A stretch of 41,564 nt of DNA from positions 1-41,564 of the forward strand of contig CAIURC010000106.1 in NCBI GenBank assembly GCA_903901425.1, given 5' to 3'. The translations under genes and the position numbers were made by a program. The DNA is from an uncultured Spartobacteria bacterium (GTDB taxonomy: Bacteria > Verrucomicrobiota > Verrucomicrobiia > Chthoniobacterales > Chthoniobacteraceae). Shown here piece by piece: positions 32,091-39,898 of the stretch. Under the pieces are notes generated by a model, which saw nothing but the letters and a program-made list of their open reading frames with translations, did no database searches and had not been told where the DNA came from. Within the stretch, counting starts at the first letter, position 1; every line of letters begins with the position of its first letter.

Positions 32091-33074
32091 TCAGTGGGAT
32101 ATCCGCTTCGCGGCTTCAAAAAACAGGGGGATGCCGAAGCTGATATTGAACGGAAAAGTGATAGCAAGCGCTGCCGTCAGTGAAAAGGTCGGATTCGCCT
32201 CCGGAATCGACAAACGGACCGCCGCAGGTGCCGCAATGTAACTGGCGCTCGCAGAAAGCACCCCCAACAGCATTGCCCCCCCCGTGCTGAGCCCCACCCA
32301 TTTCCCCAGTGCCACCCCTCCAAACCCGTTCACCAGAGGCGCCACCACCCCAAAAACCAGCAGAAACGCCCCCACCTTCCTGAGGTCCCCCAGCCTGCGT
32401 CCCGCCACCATCCCCATCTCCAAAAGGAACAACGCCAGCACCCCTTGGAACGGCGTCACAAAAAAACCTTCCACGGCATCCATCCCGCGCTTTCCACAGA
32501 GCGCCCCGATCCCCATCGCACCCACCAGCAGCAAAACTCCCCGCCCCAGAACCGCGTCCCGCAACGCATGCCGGATCCCGGGATCCGACAGAGAAAACCT
32601 CCCGCCCCCGAGCACGCCCTTGCCCAACAACACCCCGACAATGATCGCCGGCGATTCCATCACCGCCAGAAACGCCGATGCGTAACTCTCGTACGGCTCC
32701 TGCACCCCCTTTAAAAAATTCGTGGCCGCGATGAAGGTCACGGCGCTCACGCTGCCGTAATGCGCCGCAATCGCCCCGGCATCCGCCACACTCATCCCAC
32801 CCACTTTCCGGAGCACCGGATAGGTCCAAAGCGGGATCAGCGCTCCCAGCGCGATTGCACACAGCGCAGGCAACCAAACCGCCCCAATCCCCGCCTGATG
32901 AATCGCCACCCCGCCTTTGAACCCAATGGCTGTCAGCAGATAGATCGTCAGCGTCGTGTAGAGCGACTCGGGAAATTTCAGGTCCCTCTTGGACACCGCC
33001 GCAAAAATACCGAGAACAAAGAACAGGACCGCAGGACTCAGCAAATTGGCTTGGATGGCGGTGAGTAGATCCAT
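32091..33074 (-). CDS. Sodium-dependent bicarbonate transporter SbtA-like
   Basis: A 327-residue inner-membrane protein with about ten hydrophobic helices. SbtA signature blocks are visible: LLSPAVLFFVLGIFAAVSKRDLKFPE, LTIYLLTAIGFKGGVAI, AIAAHYGSVSAVTFIAA, and near the C-terminus GVLSASASYIAAPAAVRLSIPEANP, whose helix-breaking segment binds the ion and substrate in studied members. The start MDLLTAIQ at 33074 was preferred over an extension of nine residues. Expected reaction: sodium-coupled uptake of bicarbonate, controlled by the PII-like protein next door. No carboxysome, RuBisCO or carbonic anhydrase gene is in the window. Confidence 0.88.
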   Translation of the reverse strand: MDLLTAIQANLLSPAVLFFVLGIFAAVSKRDLKFPESLYTTLTIYLLTAIGFKGGVAIHQAGIGAVWLPALCAIALGALIPLWTYPVLRKVGGMSVADAGAIAAHYGSVSAVTFIAATNFLKGVQEPYESYASAFLAVMESPAIIVGVLLGKGVLGGGRFSLSDPGIRHALRDAVLGRGVLLLVGAMGIGALCGKRGMDAVEGFFVTPFQGVLALFLLEMGMVAGRRLGDLRKVGAFLLVFGVVAPLVNGFGGVALGKWVGLSTGGAMLLGVLSASASYIAAPAAVRLSIPEANPTFSLTAALAITFPFNISFGIPLFFEAAKRISH

Positions 33075-33254
33075 GCGGCTGAGGTTTATGCACGGCCACA
33101 CAGGTTCGATCTATTTTAATTTTTCGATGGTTGCGTTCTGTTTTTTTAAATCCTTGCCAACGCAAACCAGTTCCCACGGTCTTTGCTGCCCCCCTCCTTT
33201 CGGGCCGATTTGATACCCGCCCACCAAAAAACGACCCGCCAACCCAAGATTTCC

Positions 33255-33283
33255 TTGCCTAGGCCTCCGCCGTCATCTAATCA
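33255..33283 (+). promoter_or_regulatory. Candidate promoter for tRNA-Lys
   Basis: TTGCCT (33255-33260) and TAATCA (33278-33283) are separated by 17 bases, upstream of the tRNA gene at 33317. A start near 33290 would leave a leader of about 27 bases that contains a perfect hairpin. The spacing is ideal and both hexamers are good partial matches. Confidence 0.5.
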
Positions 33284-33292
33284 CGACCCCTC

Positions 33293-33311
33293 ACCCGAGA
33301 TTTTCTCGGGT
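33293..33311 (+). other. Perfect hairpin in the tRNA-Lys leader
   Basis: ACCCGAGA (33293-33300), TTT, TCTCGGGT (33304-33311) form a perfect 8-bp stem with a 3-base loop ending five bases before the mature tRNA. No T tract follows, so it is not an obvious terminator. It could guide 5' processing or be left over from a former upstream transcript. Confidence 0.6.
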
Positions 33312-33316
33312 CTGCC

Positions 33317-33388
33317 GGGTTGGTAGCTCAATGGTAGAGCAGCGCCCTTTTAAGGCGTTGGTTGAGAGTTCGAGTCTCTCCCAACCCA
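33317..33388 (+). tRNA. tRNA-Lys(UUU)
   Basis: All four arms fold. Acceptor stem GGGTTGG (33317-33323) pairs with CCAACCC (33381-33387). The D arm is GCTC/GAGC. The anticodon arm is GCGCC/GGCGT with loop CTTTTAA, and the anticodon TTT is at 33349-33351. The T arm is GAGAG/CTCTC with TTCGAGT, and the discriminator is A33388. CCA is not encoded. The gene sits at the point where gene style changes, so it may mark an integration site. No second copy of its 3' end was seen in the window. Confidence 0.95.
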
Positions 33389-33663
33389 CTCCCCTCACTC
33401 TGCAGGGGATCCCGGCTTCCGACGTCACCCCTCACGGGGGGGGCATGTCGAGCCACAGCCGGTTCATGGCTTTAGACCCGCAAACGAACCCATCTGTTCT
33501 CCTGGGCAATCGCATGCAAACCGGCCCGCAAGAGCCCTCTGATTTTCCATTCCGGGCCATCCTCCGCGCCGTGCCAGATCCGATTCGAGTAACCTGAGGA
33601 ATTCCTGGCCATCCTTGGCCGAGCGGCGGACCATAAATCTGCCCTCCACTTATCCTGCCAGCT
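33389..33663. other. Intergenic sequence between tRNA-Lys and DUF1501 remnant
   Basis: About 275 bases without a gene I can support. Short open frames exist on both strands, for example a 64-codon minus-strand frame ending near 33472, but none resembles a known protein and none has a clear ribosome-binding site. A small inverted repeat CCCCTCAC/GTCACCCCTCAC is present only as a direct echo (33391 and 33424 areas). The stretch is most simply read as decayed DNA at an island edge. Confidence 0.5.
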
Positions 33664-33855
33664 CACGCATACGAGAGAGCAACGAGGGGGGCATCAACAG
33701 CGGACCGCGCCAACTCCATGCAGGTGTACAACGTCCGCGCGACCGTTCTTCAATTGCTTTGAATCGACCACACGAAGCTCACCTTCCGGCACAACGGAAT
33801 CGATCGGCGCCTCACCGACGTCCATGGCCACGTCATTGAGGGCCTGCTGGCGTAG
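33664..33855 (+). pseudogene. Degraded C-terminus of a DUF1501 protein
   Basis: In one plus-strand frame, ADRANSMQVYNVRATVLQLL, then a TGA (33760-33762), then [20 protein letters not shown] and [10 protein letters not shown], ending at TAG (33853-33855). DUF1501 proteins of planctomycetes and verrucomicrobia typically end with a matching block: 'DLHATxLHLLGxDHxxLTxRxxGxDxRLTDVxGxVxxxILA'. The TGA occupies the place of the conserved glycine (GGA to TGA). No upstream part of the gene is recognisable. It is a different subfamily from the intact DUF1501 gene at 39899, so it is debris of another locus rather than a copy of that one. Confidence 0.6.
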
Positions 33856-33895
33856 GGCGCCGAAACTTCTGGGCGGGAACTTCTGGCTCTAGACT

Positions 33896-35263
33896 TTAGT
33901 GCGAAATCAACCGGCGCACTTCACTGCCGTCATCCAGATTCCATCCCCGCACCTGACCACTCCAGTCACTCGCAAAACCTTCACTGTCGTTGTGGTTAAA
34001 GGCGACCCGGAAGGTGCTTCCGGCGTAACCCGAGTTTTCGCTTACCTTAGTGCCGTCACCTTTCCAAAGCCGGGTGGTTCCGTCATGGCCGCCAGTCAGA
34101 ATTCGGCCATCCTTTGCGAAGGCGAGGCTCAGACACCCCCGTTTATGGGCCTCCCATTTCGCGGCAATATTGCGCTTCTCCGGGTCCACGATTAGCGCAC
34201 TGCCATCCCCGGCCGCCACACCCAAAACCTTGCCATCCGGCCGCCACGCAAGTTGATGCACTCCATCAACCACTCCCTCTATGAGGGCGGGCGCAGTACC
34301 CGAAGCCGCAGGATACACATAAAGGCCCGACGCACGGTCACCGCTTGCGATCGACTTTCCATCGGGTGAAAACTCGATGGCGGTAATGAAATCCGTATGT
34401 TTCTTCACCGTGTAGGCCAGGCTGCCATCCGCCACCCGATACACGCGGACCAATTTTTCAGGCCCCCCCAAGGCGAGTAAACTCTGGTCCGGACTGAGGT
34501 CTGCGGCCAGCACGACGTCAAAATCGTCTCCGATCGTGGCGATCGCTTTCCCCGTGGTGACATCGACAAGCACAGCCTTGCCGGAAGCCGTCTCTTTTCC
34601 ACCGGCGATCAGAACCAGCTTTCCGTTCCGGCTAAACCGCAACACGCGAACATCACCGGGCTCGAACGGTAAACTCCCAATCCGTTTGCCGCTTGCCAGA
34701 TCGTGCAATACGGCTTCCCGATGCCCTCCGACTACCGCGACTGGCGCCCACGGATTTGTGGCAAGCGCACTGACAGGCAAAGCCCGGGTCTGCCGCGGAG
34801 GTGCGGCCGGGGCGGGCAATTCCTTCACGTAAACAATGGGTTCCTTTGGCGCTCCAAGCGTGGCGGGATCAATGGCGATATCCAAAACCGCCGAGGCTTT
34901 CTTCGCGAGGCCGCTGGCCGTCGGCTTCAATCCTCCCTCAATCCACGCCTTAAAAACCTTCAGAATCGGATCCGACAAACGATCCTTATCCGGCGGCATC
35001 GCCTCTTCTTTGCCGATATGCGCAATCGCGCGATACAGCGGACTATTTTCCGCCACCCCGGGCACTACCGAGGCCCCCGATGAACCTCCTTTTTCGATAG
35101 CCGCCACGTTTGTGAGATCCAGGCCGGCGCGAGTCTTGCCGGGCCGATGACAGCTCACACAATGGTCACGCAGGAGGGGCAGGACGTGATCTTCGAAATT
35201 GGGGGCCTCCGCTGCGAGGAGCGGTGTGGCTAACAGGAGCGCTGCGAGGAGTGGGCGAACCAT
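33896..35263 (-). CDS. Exported c-type cytochrome + WD40-repeat protein
   Basis: A 455-residue protein. The signal peptide is about residues 1-18 (LLAALLLATPLLAAEA). A planctomycete-type cytochrome domain has C35-V-S-C-H39 followed by PGKTRAGLDLTN and ends near 120 with FKAWIEGGLKP. Residues about 165-455 hold WD40-like repeats, for example IEFSPDGKSIASGD, LAWRPDGKVLGVAAGDGSAL, LAFAKDGRILTGGHDGTTRLW and VRGWNLDDGSEV, giving a beta-propeller. It follows the DUF1549/1553 gene by five bases and is last in the four-gene operon. Probable periplasmic electron-transfer or scaffold role; substrate unknown. Confidence 0.87.
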   Translation of the reverse strand: MVRPLLAALLLATPLLAAEAPNFEDHVLPLLRDHCVSCHRPGKTRAGLDLTNVAAIEKGGSSGASVVPGVAENSPLYRAIAHIGKEEAMPPDKDRLSDPILKVFKAWIEGGLKPTASGLAKKASAVLDIAIDPATLGAPKEPIVYVKELPAPAAPPRQTRALPVSALATNPWAPVAVVGGHREAVLHDLASGKRIGSLPFEPGDVRVLRFSRNGKLVLIAGGKETASGKAVLVDVTTGKAIATIGDDFDVVLAADLSPDQSLLALGGPEKLVRVYRVADGSLAYTVKKHTDFITAIEFSPDGKSIASGDRASGLYVYPAASGTAPALIEGVVDGVHQLAWRPDGKVLGVAAGDGSALIVDPEKRNIAAKWEAHKRGCLSLAFAKDGRILTGGHDGTTRLWKGDGTKVSENSGYAGSTFRVAFNHNDSEGFASDWSGQVRGWNLDDGSEVRRLISH

Positions 35264-35268
35264 TGTGT

Positions 35269-37686
35269 TTAGTGGTTAAAGAGGAACTCGGAACTGTTCA
35301 GCAGCGTCCAAAAAATGTCTTCCAAAGCGGCGTCTTTCCCGCCCGGATGGGTTTGGAGAACTTGGGCAAAGGCCGTCTTTTCGGCATCCGTCGGATTTCG
35401 GCCGAGTGTGGAAAGCACGGCATGGTCGATCACTTTCTCCAGGTCACCCTCGAAGCGCTTTAGCCATTTTGGAATCTGCCCCCCATTGCGAATGCTGCTG
35501 GTGATCGTGTCTCCATTGATGAGGTGGAGTGCCTGCGGGAGTGTAGGCGCGGACTTGGTCTCACAGGTGCAAGGTGTTTCCCGCCGACTGCGTCCGAACA
35601 AAGTCAGGAACGGGGTTGTTGTACCGCCATCCGCGATCTGGACAGCCCGGTTTCCGGGCAACTCGAGACGGCTCAAGGCGGGATGATACCCCGTAACTTC
35701 GTTGATACAGTCCAACAGGATCTCAGCCTGCGGTCGTCTCGGATAACAGCGTGAGAAGTTGCGTTGATCGTTTCGGTTGGTGTCGTTGGGCAACGAAGCC
35801 TGCTGATAAGTGCGCGAATTGAGGATGTCTCTGATCAGGGTCCGGAAATCGAAGTTGGCCTCGGTCAGGCGCTTGGCTAATGCGTCGAGCAGGGCAGGGT
35901 TTGAGGGCGGGTTGGAGACGCGAACATCATCGACCGGGTCAATGATTCCGACACCGAAGAAGTGCTGCCAGTAGATGTTCGACAGGTTCTTCGCCACAAG
36001 CGTGTTGTCCTTGGAGGTGAGCCAGTCCGCGAGCACCTTGCGGCGGTCCATCGCGCCTGTTTTCGGGGTCGCTCCCCCCAGGAATTTGGGTACCATTTCC
36101 GCTTGGGTGACCGGATGCAGCATCTCGCCGGTTCGATTCTCAAAGACCATCATGTCCTGCATGTCCTCTACCGACTTTTTGCCCACCCGCGAAAAGAATG
36201 CCGCCATCCCGTAATAATCATTTTGGGTCCATCGGTCGAAGGGATGGTTGTGACACTGAGCGCACTGAAGGCGGGCTCCGAGAAAGAGCTGGCTCATGTT
36301 TTCCATGAGGACCTTGGGATCTTTCTCGCGGTAAAAGTTGGTCTCGGGTTGCTCGATCCAGGTCCCGGTGCTGCCGATCATGTTCCGGAAGATCTGGTTC
36401 ATCGGCACCCGATCCGTGAGCTGCCGATTCATCCAGGCGGAATATTTAAGCGTCGCTTTCTGGATCCCCGCAGAAGCGTTTACGATGCTGCGGGCCTGCA
36501 GGCGTTCCATCCATTTCATGGTCCAGAGTTCAATGAACTCGTCGCGTTGCAGCAGCGTATCAATGAGATGAACGCGTTTTTGAGGACTCGTATCGGAGAT
36601 AAAGGCGGTGACTTCCTCGGCCGTCGGGAGAAGGCCAATGGTGTCGATATACACTCGCCGGACAAAGGTTCGGTCATCGGCAAGTTCGGCCGGTACAATT
36701 CGCAGCTGTCGCAGTCGCTCCAGCACGTGTTTGTCGATGAAGTTAAAGGTCACTGGAGAAGCCGGGAGCGGCGACTCCAAACGCGGCACCACATCCACCC
36801 GTACACCGGTGATGAGTGCTGGCAAACGTACGGACACAAAAGCTTCCCCGCGCCGGTGGCTGGTGATCAGACCGTCGGCATTCACACTCGCCACGGATTT
36901 GTCCGAGGTCTCGAGGATACTCAGATGCGTCACATCGCGACGTGTGCCGTCACTCATCGAGGCAATCACTCGGACGGCGTGAGTCTGGCCTTTGGCGTCC
37001 AGGGTCAAGACCGAAGGGAACACCGAAACGGAGGCCATGTGCACCGAGGAAGAAGTGTCGTCCTCAGCACCCGCTGCAATCCAGCGGCGCAACAGGTCAT
37101 AATTCGGGTCGCTGGGAACCAGCTTTTTGCCTCCGCCATGGGGAAGGTCATTGGACGCTTTAAGAAGAAGCAGGCTCTCTTCGGGGGCCGCAAGGTTGAC
37201 ACGGCGGTTCACAAATTCCCGGGTGAGCCGGAAATAATCCACCTCGGGATCGTACCCAAAAAGAGACAACCGGAAGCCTTCCTTCCCGCGGGAAGCGCCA
37301 TGACACCCCCCGCCATTACAGCCGTAACGCATGAGGACCGGTCCGACTTCGGTAAGGTAAGAAATACGTTCCGGTTCCATCGTTAACGCTTTGACCGGTG
37401 CACTGGCTTTCTGGCCCCGGTACTCCACGGTCAACGTGGTGTCGCCGGTGGCGGTTGCACGCAATTGTTGTCCGTTCCATTCGGCTATGCCCGGTACGGC
37501 GAAACTGGCTTTGACAGCCGCACTGACGTCCTGGGTGAATCCGTCCTCGTCCTTAAAACTAACCACCACAGCCTGGTGGTCGGTCTTTGGGCCGATGCGG
37601 ATCTCGGGTGGATAGATGGCGAGCGTAGCGGCAGCACCGATCCGGGCGAAACACACGAGGAGGCAGAGCGAAAAGAAGGTTTTCAT
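35269..37686 (-). CDS. Exported DUF1549/DUF1553 protein with Ig-like domains and heme motif
   Basis: An 805-residue protein with a signal peptide (SLCLLVCFARIGAAA). Residues about 20-100 and 215-305 look like bacterial Ig-like (Big_2) folds. Between them is an unusual cytochrome motif C123-NGGG-C128-H129, of CxxxxCH type, followed by GASRGKEGFRLSLFGYDPEVD. DUF1549 begins near residue 315 (FIDKHVLERLRQLRIVPAEL and VRRVYIDTIGLLPTAEE). DUF1553 follows from about 560 (DRRKVLADWLTSKDN, ANFDFRTLIRDILNSRTYQ). DUF1549/1553 proteins are a major PVC family of unproven biochemistry, usually paired with DUF1501 genes as here. The start overlaps the upstream stop by four bases. Confidence 0.9.
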   Translation of the reverse strand: MKTFFSLCLLVCFARIGAAATLAIYPPEIRIGPKTDHQAVVVSFKDEDGFTQDVSAAVKASFAVPGIAEWNGQQLRATATGDTTLTVEYRGQKASAPVKALTMEPERISYLTEVGPVLMRYGCNGGGCHGASRGKEGFRLSLFGYDPEVDYFRLTREFVNRRVNLAAPEESLLLLKASNDLPHGGGKKLVPSDPNYDLLRRWIAAGAEDDTSSSVHMASVSVFPSVLTLDAKGQTHAVRVIASMSDGTRRDVTHLSILETSDKSVASVNADGLITSHRRGEAFVSVRLPALITGVRVDVVPRLESPLPASPVTFNFIDKHVLERLRQLRIVPAELADDRTFVRRVYIDTIGLLPTAEEVTAFISDTSPQKRVHLIDTLLQRDEFIELWTMKWMERLQARSIVNASAGIQKATLKYSAWMNRQLTDRVPMNQIFRNMIGSTGTWIEQPETNFYREKDPKVLMENMSQLFLGARLQCAQCHNHPFDRWTQNDYYGMAAFFSRVGKKSVEDMQDMMVFENRTGEMLHPVTQAEMVPKFLGGATPKTGAMDRRKVLADWLTSKDNTLVAKNLSNIYWQHFFGVGIIDPVDDVRVSNPPSNPALLDALAKRLTEANFDFRTLIRDILNSRTYQQASLPNDTNRNDQRNFSRCYPRRPQAEILLDCINEVTGYHPALSRLELPGNRAVQIADGGTTTPFLTLFGRSRRETPCTCETKSAPTLPQALHLINGDTITSSIRNGGQIPKWLKRFEGDLEKVIDHAVLSTLGRNPTDAEKTAFAQVLQTHPGGKDAALEDIFWTLLNSSEFLFNH

Positions 37687-39857
37687 TTTGCGGAGTCGGC
37701 TGTTTTCGGCGTGATTTCGAGGTAGGTAATCGGCGTACAGGTCCAGTTTAGTCCACGGGTCTCCATTTTTTTCCCGTCCTTGGGCTTAAGATCATAATAC
37801 GGCCAGCCGCCATCCCTTAAATGAGCGAGATCCGTGTCAGTGGCCACCGCAACCAGCGGCCAGAGACCACTTGGGGCGTTCGGGCTGATCTCAAAAGATA
37901 CCTCAATGTTGGATTGATCCGCAGGGACCTCCACAAGCCCCAAATCTCCACCGGGAGGTTGGCAGGGGAACATCAACATCACTGGAAAAGCCGCGCCGGC
38001 GTCCCGCCGGACATGGAGCATCACCTTCGCCTTGCCTCCTTGTACGGTTTGGGGCTCCGCCAAGCTCATCGTCACGCGGAAGGGCAGCTTTTCGACGGTG
38101 GCCACGGCCACCTGCCTGAAATAGGCACTGTGCCAGGTTGTTTGCGCGGGATGACCATGGACCATTCCGACCTCCTGCTGAAACTCAATCGGCAAACCTC
38201 CGTTTAGCGGAACCCCGCGCGGGGTGACAAACGTGGCATCCAGCGGTGCGTCTTCCGCCGCCGATAAAACAACGGGATGATACGTTTGCCGGGGCGCGAC
38301 TTGTGCCACCTCGGCTCCGACTCCCTTGGGCAGCCCGGAGATCTCGGCATGAAACGCAGGCAAAGGGTCCCCTTCCTCGGACGTTCTCAACAGCAACAAC
38401 GTGCGCCCGCCACAAGGAACCGCCGCCTGGATTCCAGCCCGAAACCTGGGTAAGAGCGTCTGTTTTTCCACGGCCTCGGTAGTTAACACGCCGCGCGATC
38501 GGGGCCGTTCCACCACCAGCCGGTACGCGTAATCTGCTCCCCCCTCGCCGCGGACATCACTGACACTGAGCAGGCATGTGTCCGTCTCCAGTTTGATACT
38601 CAGCGACGAGTCCACGGTGTAACGCCGCAAGTCGTCATTCTCCGCCGTACTCCCCCCGGACACTGCTTTAAGAATGGAATCCAGTTTCGAGCGCAGCCGC
38701 CGTGCGTAAACCTGCACCTGGAAAACGTCCCCCTTTTTCCCCTGGATAGAATACCAGTCCACTTCGCCAGACCGACCAATGAGTCCGTCCACAGCACAGG
38801 GAACCTGCGGTAAGGCTTGCGCAATCGAGGGCGCATCATGTTTGGCTTCCTCCACAACGGCCGGAAGGGATGACGCCATCACAAACACCGGACCGGTCCC
38901 CGTGACACCATTCTCCACGGGATACACGGCCTCGGGATTCTGGAATGCCCAGGGGAATTTGTCCGCTCCGACCGGTTCACTCCGAACGAAGGACTCGCGG
39001 TTACCGAACGTGAATTCCTGCCGAAATGGACTGCTTTCCGCCCCCGTGAATACCAAACTTTTCGTTTCTCCCAACGCGCCACCCAACGGCCATACCGTCT
39101 CGGGTTGCGGATAATTCCCGACGTGCAGGACATACATGCAGTCCTTTCCAAAGCCGTAGCGAGGGTCGTCCTGATCAAAGTTATTGCGGGTATCCCGCAA
39201 CGAAACCCGATACTCACCGTCCATCGGTGCCTGAAACGAACACACCGGATCGTGGTAATAGAGAGTCGAAGTATCGGCCTCACGGAACAGTTTGCCATCT
39301 GGAGTAAAAATCTGGAGGACCACATCCAGATACGTGGGTGAAATCCGTAACCCCAGCACTTCGAGGCTACAGCGCTGGCTCTTCTTTAAGGGAATCCGGT
39401 ACCAGTCCGTTTCGTAACGCCGCAGATGTCCCCACACCGTGTGTTCCATTTTTACCAACTGAGCACTCGCCTTCGCGGCGGTCTCGGACTCGATCTCGTT
39501 GACGATCGGCAAGCGGTTAACATGAAAGGAACGGGGAGGAGAAATGCCGGTCCGTGTCCGAATCCGCAGATGCACGTTTCCCGGCGGGTGTCCCGGCTCA
39601 ATTTCGATCCTGGCCCGCTTTTCGCGTAACCGCACATCGCCTTCCTGTGCCGGAATCCAGTCCTGCAAAGTCACCTTCACGCCAGGTTCATGGACATGAA
39701 CGGCTTCGATGTCCTCCAGATACATTCCGCGCAGCACGACATCCTGCGTTGTGCCGGCCTGTCCACAGGGTGGTTCAATCGCCAAAAGAATGGGAGAAGC
39801 GGCGCGGACGGAAACCGAAGCGGCCATGGCCAGCCATAGAATAAGGAATCGACGCAT
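37683..39857 (-). CDS. Exported pre-peptidase C-terminal-type domain protein
   Basis: A 724-residue exported protein. The start at 39857 gives a clean signal peptide (MRRFLILWLAMAASVSVRAA). An N-terminal IPT-like segment follows (PPCGQAGTTQDVVLRGMYLED). Two PPC-like beta-domains can be seen: one with WYRIPLKKSQRCSLEVLGLR and DVVLQIFTPDGK; a second with VDWYSIQGKKGDVFQVQVYARRL and LDSILKA. No catalytic triad or protease motif is recognisable, so it is likely a binding or adhesion component. It lies 41 bases after the DUF1501 stop and overlaps the DUF1549/1553 start by four bases, within the same operon. Confidence 0.82.
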   Translation of the reverse strand: MRRFLILWLAMAASVSVRAASPILLAIEPPCGQAGTTQDVVLRGMYLEDIEAVHVHEPGVKVTLQDWIPAQEGDVRLREKRARIEIEPGHPPGNVHLRIRTRTGISPPRSFHVNRLPIVNEIESETAAKASAQLVKMEHTVWGHLRRYETDWYRIPLKKSQRCSLEVLGLRISPTYLDVVLQIFTPDGKLFREADTSTLYYHDPVCSFQAPMDGEYRVSLRDTRNNFDQDDPRYGFGKDCMYVLHVGNYPQPETVWPLGGALGETKSLVFTGAESSPFRQEFTFGNRESFVRSEPVGADKFPWAFQNPEAVYPVENGVTGTGPVFVMASSLPAVVEEAKHDAPSIAQALPQVPCAVDGLIGRSGEVDWYSIQGKKGDVFQVQVYARRLRSKLDSILKAVSGGSTAENDDLRRYTVDSSLSIKLETDTCLLSVSDVRGEGGADYAYRLVVERPRSRGVLTTEAVEKQTLLPRFRAGIQAAVPCGGRTLLLLRTSEEGDPLPAFHAEISGLPKGVGAEVAQVAPRQTYHPVVLSAAEDAPLDATFVTPRGVPLNGGLPIEFQQEVGMVHGHPAQTTWHSAYFRQVAVATVEKLPFRVTMSLAEPQTVQGGKAKVMLHVRRDAGAAFPVMLMFPCQPPGGDLGLVEVPADQSNIEVSFEISPNAPSGLWPLVAVATDTDLAHLRDGGWPYYDLKPKDGKKMETRGLNWTCTPITYLEITPKTADSAK

Positions 39858-39898
39858 AATCCGGGGGGATAGGTGTTCTCGAGAGGACCAGGCTGGGA

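Noticed and set aside
33389-33663. Short frames after tRNA-Lys considered as small genes or integrase remnants
   Set aside because: None has a ribosome-binding site or resembles a known protein; composition gives no support.
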